This document shows positions 37,939 through 46,411 of a DNA stretch of 64,000 bases, in pieces. The notes under the pieces are model-generated. The model was not told the DNA's origin. It saw only the letters and a list, made by a program, of their open reading frames with translations, and searched no databases. The DNA is from Nocardioides sp. Iso805N (GTDB lineage Bacteria > Actinomycetota > Actinomycetes > Propionibacteriales > Nocardioidaceae): the NCBI RefSeq assembly GCF_000364605.1, contig NZ_KB822576.1, positions 496,001 to 560,000 of the forward strand. Direction: 5' to 3'. The translations under genes and the position numbers were made by a program. Within the stretch, counting starts at the first letter, position 1; each line of letters opens with the position of its first letter.

Positions 37939-39993
37939 TCACCGCCCCCCACCATCCGGCCCAGGGATCACCCGATAGATCTGTTCTGGAACGTTGCCCT
38001 CGCGGTACGAACCGACCTCCTCCAGACAGCTCTGTTGCAGCGCGCCGCCGGCATTCAGGACGTAGGTGACGTAATGCTGCGCGAACGCTGCGCAACTGTC
38101 GAAAGTCATCTCGACGACGTCGATCTGAGGATTGCGTGGCGCCGGACCACCGGTGCCCGCGAGCCATTCGATGTGCGCAAGACGGTTCCAGGCTGGCTTA
38201 TACGCCCCGCTCGGGTCGATCTGCTGCCACATCGTCTTGGAGGGGTAGGTCTGCACCCCGCTATAGCCCGGGACGCCACCCTCGAATACGGTCGCCTGGG
38301 CAGCCCAGCCGACGCCTACTCCTACCCATCGCGCGTTGGGATGGGCAGCATGCAGGCGGAGCATCTGGCGCCCCGCCTGGGTGTCATGGGCGGGATCGAA
38401 CATGTCGTGATACAGGGGGTTGACACCCAAACCAACTGCGAGCGTGCAAGCCAACGAGAGGAAAGCCCCGGTCAACGTGAAGCCGCGGGCCCACGCCGCG
38501 AGCCCCACGGCGAAGGCGACGATGAGGACCATCGCAATATGGGACGGAACCGCAGGCGACCCGACCTGCGACAACCGTGTCCAAACCAGGGCGCCAGCCA
38601 CCAGCGCCGCGAATCCGGTGCCGAAGGCGATTTTCCAGGGCGCCCCCATGTTCATATCCCGCTGCCGCTCGACGAGCAGGACCACGGCGACCGCACCCAG
38701 CATGACGAAGGCGATCTTCACCCCGGTCGGGTTCGAGCGTCCTACCAACAGCAACGCTGCAAGGAAGTCCCAGCCGGGGATGAACATCAGTGCGAATAGA
38801 AAGATATGGACCGCGACAAGAGCCACTACCGGCCAGTCCATGCATCGCCGCTGCCGCCAAAGCCGCCCAGCGAACCAGACCAGCGGAACGAGGAGGAACA
38901 CGCTGATGAGATAGGCCGAGGACCCGCCGGACTGATTGCCACCGAGTCCAGTCGAGATTCCCTTCTGAAGCGAGTGCTCGAAAGGCGCACCGAACAGGCT
39001 GACCAGGTAGTCGAGGCCGAGCGTGCCGGGACGTTCAACCCGATGGCCGGGATAGACCGTGTCGAATACGGCGCGCACCGTGTTGCGGCGGGTCAACACC
39101 CAGACCACCATGATGAGTCCCGAAACCGCTCCCGCTGCCGCCAAGGGAAGCAGTCGCCGCACCACGTCACGGCCAGGCATGCCGTCGCGACGCCATGCCT
39201 GAAGCGCAAGACCTGCGACGAATGGCGCAGCGACATACAAGGCATCGAGCATGAACGGCACGTAGATGCTCATCGCCATGGCCGTCGCTAGGTAGCAGGT
39301 CACGAGGGCGGCGATGACACGCGGACGTAGATCGTTTGCGCGCAGACACCACACGCTCGCCGTCATGGTCACGAACGCGAAGATGATAGCGAGCGTTAGG
39401 ACTGGCATGTAGGTCCATTGGACGTACGGCTGGAAGAGCGCAATGAACGCCAGCGCGACCGCGAGCAACGGCCTGCGAGGCAGGATGCTGACGACGAAGG
39501 CATACACCGAAGCGAGCAGTGCCCCGGCCGGCAACCACCATCGCCATGCCTCACCACGATCGAGATCGAGGAACAGCGAGCCCCACAGGTGCGGGCGGAA
39601 CGCCGTCGACCAATCCCAGGTAGGCGTGTCATTCATGACTGTGGCGTCAGCCCCACCGGGGAAGACGGTGTTGTCCGGTTTGAAGCCCTGTGCCTTCTCC
39701 GAGATCAGCCAACTTCCCTGGACGAGCCATTCGTCCGTACGGATCGATCGCGGTTCGCCGGCGATCACGTGGGAACCTTGCTGACCGTAGAGGGCTTCGC
39801 GCCAGATACCGTTCGAAGTGCCGGACACACCTGATGCAACCGCCAGTAGGAACAGCAGGAGCAGAACGAGCGGGAATGCCCACATGACCGCTCTGTTCGG
39901 TAGCCCGTCGCTTCGCGGCTCTACCCGAAGTGTCCATTTGCCGAAGGCGCGGGCTCCGCGTGGGGCGATTGACTCACGTGTAGGCGATGGCAC
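37939..39993 (-). CDS. Large polytopic membrane protein of the surface-polymer region
   Basis: The protein has 684 residues. After a 35-residue cytosolic start there are about 12 to 13 hydrophobic segments. A first external loop (about 58-150) contains GTSNGIWREALYGQ and RSIRTDEWLVQGSW, whose IRTDEW core recurs in a conserved actinobacterial membrane family. The C-terminal 140 residues are outside the membrane and carry two Cys (FDSCAAF and QQSCLEE). A GT-C-type or polymer-modifying role is inferred from topology and neighbours. The GTG start lies 6 bases after TAGGAT. Confidence 0.65.
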   Translation of the reverse strand: MPSPTRESIAPRGARAFGKWTLRVEPRSDGLPNRAVMWAFPLVLLLLFLLAVASGVSGTSNGIWREALYGQQGSHVIAGEPRSIRTDEWLVQGSWLISEKAQGFKPDNTVFPGGADATVMNDTPTWDWSTAFRPHLWGSLFLDLDRGEAWRWWLPAGALLASVYAFVVSILPRRPLLAVALAFIALFQPYVQWTYMPVLTLAIIFAFVTMTASVWCLRANDLRPRVIAALVTCYLATAMAMSIYVPFMLDALYVAAPFVAGLALQAWRRDGMPGRDVVRRLLPLAAAGAVSGLIMVVWVLTRRNTVRAVFDTVYPGHRVERPGTLGLDYLVSLFGAPFEHSLQKGISTGLGGNQSGGSSAYLISVFLLVPLVWFAGRLWRQRRCMDWPVVALVAVHIFLFALMFIPGWDFLAALLLVGRSNPTGVKIAFVMLGAVAVVLLVERQRDMNMGAPWKIAFGTGFAALVAGALVWTRLSQVGSPAVPSHIAMVLIVAFAVGLAAWARGFTLTGAFLSLACTLAVGLGVNPLYHDMFDPAHDTQAGRQMLRLHAAHPNARWVGVGVGWAAQATVFEGGVPGYSGVQTYPSKTMWQQIDPSGAYKPAWNRLAHIEWLAGTGGPAPRNPQIDVVEMTFDSCAAFAQHYVTYVLNAGGALQQSCLEEVGSYREGNVPEQIYRVIPGPDGGGR

Positions 39994-39999
39994 TGCCGG

Positions 40000-40005
40000 A
40001 TCCTA
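40000..40005 (-). promoter_or_regulatory. -10 hexamer for a leaderless transcript of the 684-residue membrane protein
   Basis: TAGGAT (minus strand) is followed by CCGGCA and then the GTG start, the same 6-base spacing seen at core genes. It lies 96 bases past the smc stop. Confidence 0.45.
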
Positions 40006-40100
40006 TGGCACCCGCATCCGGTCGCTGAATCCCCACGCATGGCGCCGACGCCGGCGTGCGGACGTCGTCTGTGGTGCGCTCCGCAGCGGCCAGCCGCCCC

Positions 40101-43100
40101 TCAGCTGACCTCTCGAAGTCGCTGCGAGATCACCGTGGAGACACCGTCGCCACGCATCGTCACACCATAGAGGGCATCGCCGACCTCCATGGTCCGCTTC
40201 TGGTGGGTGATCACCAGGAGCTGGGATGCCTCGCGCAGCTCCTCGTAGATCTCCAGGAGCCGGCCCAGGTTGGTGTCGTCGAGGGCGGCCTCGACCTCGT
40301 CGAGGATGTAGAACGGGCTCGGCCGGGCCTTGAACAGCGCCACCAGGAAGGCCACCGCGACCAGGGAGCGCTCGCCGCCGGAGAGCAACGAGAGTCGCTT
40401 GACCTTCTTGCCCGGCGGACGTGCCTCCACCTCGATGCCGGTGGTGAGCATGTCGTCGGGGTTGGTCAGGATCAGCCGTCCCTCACCACCGGGGAACAGT
40501 CGCGAGAAGACGTGGTCGAAGGCGACGCGCACGTCGTGCCACGCCTCGGTGAAGACCTGCTCGACGCGGGTGTCGACCTCCTTGACGATGTCGAGCAGGT
40601 CCTTGCGGGTGTTGCGCAGGTCCTCGAGCTGCTCGGTGAGGAACTTGTGTCGCTCCTCCATCGCGCTGAACTCCTCCAGCGCGAGCGGGTTGACCCGCCC
40701 CAGCTGGCTCAACGCGCGCTCGGCCGACCGAAGTCGCTTGGCCTGCTCGTCACGGTCGTAGGGCAGCGGCTCCCGCTCGGTGCCGTCGTCGGCAGGAGTC
40801 TGCGGCACCAGCACGTCGGGGCCGTACTCGGCGATCAGCGCGCCCGGCTCGGTGCCGAGCTCCTCGATCGCCTTCTCCTCGAGCTGCTCGATCCGCATCC
40901 GCTGCTGGGTCCGCGCCATCTCGTCGCGGTGCACCGAGCTGACCAGCTCCTCGAGCTCCTTGGCCCGGTCCCGCAACGATGCACGTACGGCGACCAGCTG
41001 CTCCTCGCGACCGCGCCGGGCCAGCTCGATCTCGGTCCGGGCGGCCGTGGCCCGCTCGATCGACACCTCCAGCCGGACGAGCACGTGCGCCACCGCGACG
41101 GTGACGGCCTCGGCGGCGCGCGCCTCGCGCTGCAGCCGCTGGCGCCGCTCGGCAGCCTTGGCCCGAGCCTCGCGCTCCTGCTGGGCAGCGCGGCGCAGCG
41201 AGTCGGCCCGACCGTGCAGGGCCCGCGACCGCTCCTCGGCGGTGCGCAGCGAGAGCCGTGCCTCCATCTCGGCCTGCCGTGCACCGCGGGCAGCCTCGGC
41301 GAGCCGCTCCCGCTCGCCGGTGTCGGGCTCCTCCTCCGGGGCCTCCTCGGCTCGGGCGAGGCGCTCCTCCAGCTCGGTGAGCCCGGCGACGGCCTGCTCC
41401 CGTGCCTCCTGGGCCTTCTGGATCGCGGTGGCCAGGCGCTCGGCCTCGCCGCGGGCGGCTCGGGCCTGAGAGCCGTACTGGCCCAGCTCCTCGGCTACGG
41501 CCGCGAGAGTCGCGTCGGACTCGTGCAGCTTCGCCAGCGCCACGTCGACCCGCTTCTGCGTCTCCAGCCGCTCGGCCTCGAGTCGCGAGGTCTCGAAGGT
41601 GCCCCGCTCGGAGGCAGCGATCGCTTGGGCGAGCTGGTCGGCGGCCTCGTCGACGGCGGCCTGGATCTCGATCAGGCTCGGAGCACTCGCCGAGCCACCG
41701 GCAGCGAGATGGGCACCGAGCACATCGCCCTCGCGGGTGACGGCGGTCAGCGTCGGGTCGGCGTCGACCAGCGTCCTGGCTCCGGCCAGGTCCTCGACCA
41801 CGACCACCCCGGCGAGGAGCCGCTCGACAGCGGGGCGCAGGGAATCCGCGCACTCGACCACCTCGATGGCGTAGACGCCGGTCTCCAGCGCGGGCGGCGC
41901 GGCGCCTTCCGCGGGGGCGCCGCCGAGCAGGAAGCCGGCTCTGCCGAGATCCTCGACCCGGAGGTGGTCGATGGCCGCGACGGCGCTGTCGGCGTCGGCG
42001 ACTGCCACCGCGTCTGCCACGCCGCCGAGAGCGGCGGCCACGGCCGTCTCGTAGCCCTGTCGCACCGCAAGCAGAGCCGCCACCGAACCGAGTACGCCGG
42101 TGAGCGCGCCCTCGGCGGACGCACCGAGCAGCGCCCCCGCCCCGTCCTTGCGGTTGAGCCCCAGCTCGAGCGCCTCCTTGCGCGCCGCGAGCGCCGAGCG
42201 ATCGCGGTCGGCTTGGGCCGTCGCCGCTTGAAGCTTCGCGAGCCGGGCCTCGAGGTCGTCCAGCTCCGCGGAAGCCGCCTCGTGCTCGGCGTCGAGGCCT
42301 TCCTCACCGGCATCGAGGCCGGCGACCTTGGTCTCGAGTGCCGTGAAGTCACGCTGAGCACGCTCTGCACGTGCCACCACCTCCGCGCGGGCCTGGGTGA
42401 GTCGGCCGACCTCGTCGTCGGCAGCGGCAGCGCGCGACTTGAGCGCATTGACCTGCCCGGAGAGCCGTGCCACGCCCTCGCGACGATCGGCGGCGGCGCG
42501 CTGGAGCGAGGTGATCCGGCGCTCCTCCTCGGCCGCAGCGTCCTCGGCAGCCTTGCGCGCGTTGACCGCCGTCTCGAGCGCCGTGCGCTGGGCCTCGACC
42601 TCGGCCTCGATCGCCTGCTCCTGCTCCTGCGCGCGGGCCGCCTCCGCCTCCAGGTGCTCGGGGTCACGACCGGTCCGTGCCTCGACCTCGTTGCTGGAGG
42701 TCGCGTTGCGCAGCCGTTCACCAGCCAGCGACTGGGTGCCCCGGAAGCGCTCCTTGAGCCCGGAGAGCGCGAACCAGGTCTCCTGAGCCTGGGTCAGCGC
42801 CGGGAGGTCCTCCCGCAGCGCTGCCTCGAGCGTGGACTCCTGCTCACGGCCTGCCTCGATCGCTGTCTCGACCTCTGTCCGCCGGGCGAGCAGCACTGAC
42901 TCGTCGGCCAGCTCTTGCTCCAGGGTGGTGCGCGCCGTGACCAGGTCGTCGGCCAACAGCCGGGCCTTCGCGTCACGCACGTCGGCCTGCACCGTTGCGG
43001 CACGGCGGGCCACCTCGGCCTGACGACCCAGCGGCTTGAGCTGGCGGCGGATCTCCACCAGCAGGTCGTTGAGCCGGTTGAGGTTGCCCTCGGTGGAGTC

Positions 43101-43643
43101 CAGCTTCCGCAGCGCCTTCTCCTTGCGCTTGCGGTGCTTGAGGACGCCGGCCGCCTCCTCCACGAAGCCACGCCGGTCCTCCGGCGTGGCGTGCAGGATC
43201 GTGTCGAGCTGGCCCTGACCGACGATGACGTGCATCTCCCGGCCGATGCCGGAGTCCGAGAGCAGCTCCTGGACGTCGAGCAGCCGGCAGGACTGGCCGT
43301 TGATCGCATAGTCCGAGCCGCCGGAGCGGAACATCGTGCGCGAGATCGTCACCTCGGCATACTCGATCGGGAGCGCGCCGTCGGAGTTGTCGATGGTCAG
43401 CACGACCTCGGCACGGCCGAGCGGAGGCCGCCCCGACGTACCGGCGAAGATGACGTCCTCCATCTTGCCGCCGCGCAGCGACTTCGCGCCCTGCTCCCCC
43501 ATCACCCACGCGAGCGCATCGACGACGTTGGACTTGCCCGAGCCGTTGGGCCCCACGATGCAGGTGATGCCGGGCTCGAGCTGGAGCGTCGTGGCGGACG
43601 CGAAGGACTTGAACCCCTTGAGGGTCAGGCTCTTCAGGTACAA
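40101..43643 (-). CDS. smc: Chromosome segregation protein SMC
   Basis: The protein has 1180 residues. The N-terminal ATPase half has Walker A GPNGSGKSN (31-39), and long coiled coils (about 170-500 and 670-1000) flank a Gly-rich hinge (about 505-660). The C-terminal half has the signature LLSGGERSL (about 1083-1091) and Walker B FYILDEVEAALDD. With ScpA/ScpB it organises and separates chromosomes. The start is a TTG at 43641-43643 with GGGAG 7 bases upstream. Normally it is directly followed by ftsY; here about 6 kb lie between. Confidence 0.98.
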   Translation of the reverse strand: MYLKSLTLKGFKSFASATTLQLEPGITCIVGPNGSGKSNVVDALAWVMGEQGAKSLRGGKMEDVIFAGTSGRPPLGRAEVVLTIDNSDGALPIEYAEVTISRTMFRSGGSDYAINGQSCRLLDVQELLSDSGIGREMHVIVGQGQLDTILHATPEDRRGFVEEAAGVLKHRKRKEKALRKLDSTEGNLNRLNDLLVEIRRQLKPLGRQAEVARRAATVQADVRDAKARLLADDLVTARTTLEQELADESVLLARRTEVETAIEAGREQESTLEAALREDLPALTQAQETWFALSGLKERFRGTQSLAGERLRNATSSNEVEARTGRDPEHLEAEAARAQEQEQAIEAEVEAQRTALETAVNARKAAEDAAAEEERRITSLQRAAADRREGVARLSGQVNALKSRAAAADDEVGRLTQARAEVVARAERAQRDFTALETKVAGLDAGEEGLDAEHEAASAELDDLEARLAKLQAATAQADRDRSALAARKEALELGLNRKDGAGALLGASAEGALTGVLGSVAALLAVRQGYETAVAAALGGVADAVAVADADSAVAAIDHLRVEDLGRAGFLLGGAPAEGAAPPALETGVYAIEVVECADSLRPAVERLLAGVVVVEDLAGARTLVDADPTLTAVTREGDVLGAHLAAGGSASAPSLIEIQAAVDEAADQLAQAIAASERGTFETSRLEAERLETQKRVDVALAKLHESDATLAAVAEELGQYGSQARAARGEAERLATAIQKAQEAREQAVAGLTELEERLARAEEAPEEEPDTGERERLAEAARGARQAEMEARLSLRTAEERSRALHGRADSLRRAAQQEREARAKAAERRQRLQREARAAEAVTVAVAHVLVRLEVSIERATAARTEIELARRGREEQLVAVRASLRDRAKELEELVSSVHRDEMARTQQRMRIEQLEEKAIEELGTEPGALIAEYGPDVLVPQTPADDGTEREPLPYDRDEQAKRLRSAERALSQLGRVNPLALEEFSAMEERHKFLTEQLEDLRNTRKDLLDIVKEVDTRVEQVFTEAWHDVRVAFDHVFSRLFPGGEGRLILTNPDDMLTTGIEVEARPPGKKVKRLSLLSGGERSLVAVAFLVALFKARPSPFYILDEVEAALDDTNLGRLLEIYEELREASQLLVITHQKRTMEVGDALYGVTMRGDGVSTVISQRLREVS

Positions 43644-43764
43644 CGCAGGCTCCCTAGGTCCGTGAGTGGGACGCGCAGATCCTGTCAGACTCCACTGACA
43701 TCGTGGCCCGCGCGGGGGAAGCTCGGCGGTCCCACCCTAACAAGCGCGTACGCCGCTACGGCCC

Positions 43765-44514
43765 TCATCGGTCTGCGCGCGCCGACATCGCCTTGAGCCC
43801 CTCGACCATGATCTCGACCGCGAACCCGACGCGGTCGTCGCCGTCACCGGTCGTCATCACGGCTGCGAGCGACCTGAGCAGCGGGAACTCGTCGACGGGC
43901 AGCGCGGCGAAGTGATCGTGCACGGCAGCCACGACCGCGTCCTCGCCGTACGGCTCACCACTCTCCGAGGCCGTCGCGGCGCGCGTTCGCCAGACGTCCT
44001 CCTCGATCGCGACGGCGCCGATGTAGAGGGCGAACATGTCGCACGACCACGCGGCGAGCTGGTCCGGTACGCCGCCGGCGCGGCACAGCGCGAGCACGCC
44101 TTCGGCGTTGCGGAGGGCGCCCGGGGAGGTCGGGATCATCCCCAAGCTGGCGCGGGCGACGCCGGGGTGCGCTCGATAGACCGTCAACATGTCGAGGAGC
44201 GCCTGCTTGAGCTGCTCGTCCCATCGCGACGGGTCGGGCTCCGGCATCGGGAACTCGCGGGCCACCCGGTCGACGAGCAGCTGGTCCAGCTCGTCCTTGT
44301 TGGCCACGTGCGCGTAGAGCGAGGCCGGCCCGGTGCCGAGCTCCTTGGCGATCGAGCGCATGCTCACCGCCTCGTAGCCCCGCTCCGTCATCTGCGCCAG
44401 CGCGACGTCGACGATCCGATCCTGGCTCAGCCGCTCCTTGGCCGGGCCCGGGTCGCCAGAGGTGTGCACCCGGACCTTCACCGGCCCGAGCTGGAAGGTC
44501 TTCTCCCCCGCCAT
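43765..44514 (-). CDS. TetR family transcriptional regulator
   Basis: This 249-residue protein has an N-terminal HTH (about 30-75: RIVDVALAQMTERGYEAVSMRSIAKELGTGPASLYAHVANKDEL broken here for length) that is typical TetR. The C-terminal ligand domain is of the tetracycline-repressor type. It is divergent from an MFS drug exporter, with three palindromes between them, so it very likely represses both genes and is released by an exporter substrate. The ATG has GGAGG 7 bases upstream. Confidence 0.92.
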   Translation of the reverse strand: MAGEKTFQLGPVKVRVHTSGDPGPAKERLSQDRIVDVALAQMTERGYEAVSMRSIAKELGTGPASLYAHVANKDELDQLLVDRVAREFPMPEPDPSRWDEQLKQALLDMLTVYRAHPGVARASLGMIPTSPGALRNAEGVLALCRAGGVPDQLAAWSCDMFALYIGAVAIEEDVWRTRAATASESGEPYGEDAVVAAVHDHFAALPVDEFPLLRSLAAVMTTGDGDDRVGFAVEIMVEGLKAMSARADR

Positions 44515-44532
44515 GCCCTAACCTCCTTGACA

Positions 44533-44583
44533 CGAACACCGTTCGATCGTAGAACAGTGTTCGTAACCGGCGAACACTGTTCG
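44533..44583. promoter_or_regulatory. Three TetR-type operator palindromes
   Basis: Three 13-bp near-palindromes occur: CGAACACCGTTCG (44533-44545), AGAACAGTGTTCG (44551-44563) and CGAACACTGTTCG (44571-44583). Centres are 18 and 20 bases apart. They fill the gap between the divergent TetR and MFS genes and so can block both promoters. Confidence 0.8.
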
Positions 44584-44609
44584 CAATTCAATCACAGGAG
44601 CCCAAACCC

Positions 44610-46064
44610 ATGTCGTCCTCCGAAACGACGTCCGCGCATCCGGGCGCCGCTCAAGCCGGCGGCAAGCTGCCGATCGGCTACCAGCACCGCTGGTTCGTGA
44701 TGGCGGTGGTGATCATCGCCGACGTCATGGACCTGATCGACAGCACCGTCGCCCAGCTCGCCGGCCCGTCCATCCGTCGCGACATCGGCGGCTCGGAGAC
44801 CACACTGCAGTGGATCCTCGCCGCGTACACGCTGACCTTCGCCGTCGGCCTGATCACCTCGGCGCGCCTGGGCGACATCGTGGGACGCCGCCCGATGTTC
44901 ATCATCGGCATGGCGGGCTTCACGCTCGCCTCGCTGGCCTGTGGTCTGGCGCCGACGGCAGGGATCCTGATCGGGTGCCGCGTGCTCCAGGGCCTCTTCG
45001 GCGCGACCATGATCCCGCAGGGCTTCGCGCTGGTGAAGCAGTCCTTCCCCGAGGACGAGCTGCAGAAGGCGTTCATCCCGTTCGGGCCGATCATGGGCCT
45101 CTCAGCGGTACTGGGCCCGATCCTCGGCGGCTTCCTGATCGACGCCGACATCGCCGGCACCGGCTGGCGTGCCATCTTCTTGATCAACGTCCCGATCGGC
45201 CTTGTCGGCACCTACATCGCGTGGCGCCGGCTGCCGCACATGCCCACCACGCCGGGCACCAAGCTCGACCCACTCGGCTCGGTGCTGATCATGGTCGCCT
45301 GCGCGGCGCTGATCTACCCGCTGGTCCAGGGTCGCGAGCTCGGCTGGCCCGCCTGGCTGTACGGCGTGGTCATCGCGGCGCTGGTCGTCTTCGCCATCTT
45401 CGTCTGGAACGAGCGGCGCAGCGCACACCCGATCATCGAGCCCACGCTGTTCAGCCACCGCGGCTTCGTGGCCGGCCTGGTCTTCCTCGGCACGTTCTTC
45501 ATCTCCATGGTCGGCCTCGGCCTGGTGATGAGCCTGTTCATGCAGCTCGGGCTCGGCTACACCGCACAGCACGCCGCGATCGCGCAGACGCCGTACGCGC
45601 TGGGGCTCTCGGTCGGCGCCGCGCTCTCCGGTGCCCTGCTCGGCCCGAAGCTCGGGCGGCACGTGCTGCACATCGGCCTCGGCATCGCGATCGTCGGCCT
45701 GGTCTGGTTCGGCAGCGTTGCCGGCGGCCTGGACCACGGCGCCAGCGCCTGGCACCTCTCGGGTCCGTTCCTGATCGTCGGCTTCGGCAGCGGGCTGATC
45801 TTCGCGCCGTTGTTCGACATCGTCCTGGCCGACCTCGGCGACAACGAGGTCGGCTCAGGCTCCGGGCTGCTCAACGCCGTCCAGCAGTTCGCCGGCGCAC
45901 TCGGCGTCGCCGTGCTCGGCACGATCTTCTTCCACTGGCTGCCGGCGCACGGCTACTCGATCGCCACCCGCTGGGTGTCCTGGGTGACGCTCGGCTGCTA
46001 TGCGGTCAGCTTCCTCGCCGTCTTCATGCTGCCGATGCGGGCGCGGGAGAACGCCGGGCACTGA
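44610..46064 (+). CDS. MFS drug exporter, DHA2 (14-TM) type
   Basis: The protein has 484 residues with 14 hydrophobic segments. Motif A-like GLITSARLGDIVGRRPMFI follows helix 2, and helix 1 carries DVMDLIDSTVAQLAGPSI, the D-x-T pattern of EmrB/QacA exporters. It probably pumps out a toxic compound using proton motive force, under control of the divergent TetR protein. The ATG has AGGAG upstream. A hairpin follows the stop. Confidence 0.92.
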   Translation: MSSSETTSAHPGAAQAGGKLPIGYQHRWFVMAVVIIADVMDLIDSTVAQLAGPSIRRDIGGSETTLQWILAAYTLTFAVGLITSARLGDIVGRRPMFIIGMAGFTLASLACGLAPTAGILIGCRVLQGLFGATMIPQGFALVKQSFPEDELQKAFIPFGPIMGLSAVLGPILGGFLIDADIAGTGWRAIFLINVPIGLVGTYIAWRRLPHMPTTPGTKLDPLGSVLIMVACAALIYPLVQGRELGWPAWLYGVVIAALVVFAIFVWNERRSAHPIIEPTLFSHRGFVAGLVFLGTFFISMVGLGLVMSLFMQLGLGYTAQHAAIAQTPYALGLSVGAALSGALLGPKLGRHVLHIGLGIAIVGLVWFGSVAGGLDHGASAWHLSGPFLIVGFGSGLIFAPLFDIVLADLGDNEVGSGSGLLNAVQQFAGALGVAVLGTIFFHWLPAHGYSIATRWVSWVTLGCYAVSFLAVFMLPMRARENAGH

Positions 46065-46081
46065 GTGCTCCCGACAGCGCA

Positions 46082-46116
46082 AGAGCCGCCTCCGACATGT
46101 GGTCGGGGGCGGCTCT
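46082..46116. terminator. Bidirectional hairpin terminator
   Basis: AGAGCCGCC (46082-46090) pairs with GGCGGCTCT (46108-46116); an inner CCGAC/GTCGG stem extends it. It lies between the MFS gene and the convergent small gene at 46138, so it can end both transcripts. Confidence 0.75.
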
Positions 46117-46137
46117 GTCGTGACGGGCGGCTGCCCG

Positions 46138-46335
46138 TCAGGCGGGCTGCATCTCCTGGATCGACGACTCGAGCAGGTCGGCGTGTGCCTTGACCAGCGA
46201 GTCGTTCTCCGTCTTGAGGGTGAGCACGAGCTCCTCGAGCTCCTGGACGCGCGCACGCAGCCGAGCGTTGTCGGCAGTGAGGTGGTGCGGCGTCCGGAGG
46301 TCGCTGTGCATGTAGCCGATCAGCGCCTTGGCCAT
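46138..46335 (-). CDS. Small coiled-coil protein
   Basis: This 65-residue protein starts MAKALIGYMHSDLRTPHHL, followed by a heptad-like helix (ADNARLRARVQELEELVLTL). An AAGGAACG ribosome site precedes the ATG at 46333-46335. Short proteins with this start and a coiled coil occur widely in actinobacteria (I recall DUF6752, unsure); no function is known. It lies 76 bases behind the glycerophosphotransferase-like gene. Confidence 0.7.
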   Translation of the reverse strand: MAKALIGYMHSDLRTPHHLTADNARLRARVQELEELVLTLKTENDSLVKAHADLLESSIQEMQPA

Positions 46336-46411
46336 GAGGGAACGTTCCTTCGTTGGATCGCGGTGGGCCCGGACGGGCCGTCTACCAGAGTCCCACCGAT
46401 CATGCGCATGG

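Noticed and set aside
34230-40005. A complete surface-polymer biosynthesis system in the window
   Set aside because: No nucleotide-sugar synthesis genes, initiating sugar-phosphate transferase, ABC exporter or flippase were found, so the locus is only part of a pathway.
40056-42899. A 947-codon plus-strand open frame opposite smc
   Set aside because: It mirrors the coiled-coil codons of smc and has no domain or ribosome site.
44533-44583. LexA/SOS boxes between TetR and MFS genes
   Set aside because: The GAAC...GTTC halves are 3 bases apart, while the actinobacterial SOS box needs 4; the location between divergent TetR and MFS genes fits TetR operators.
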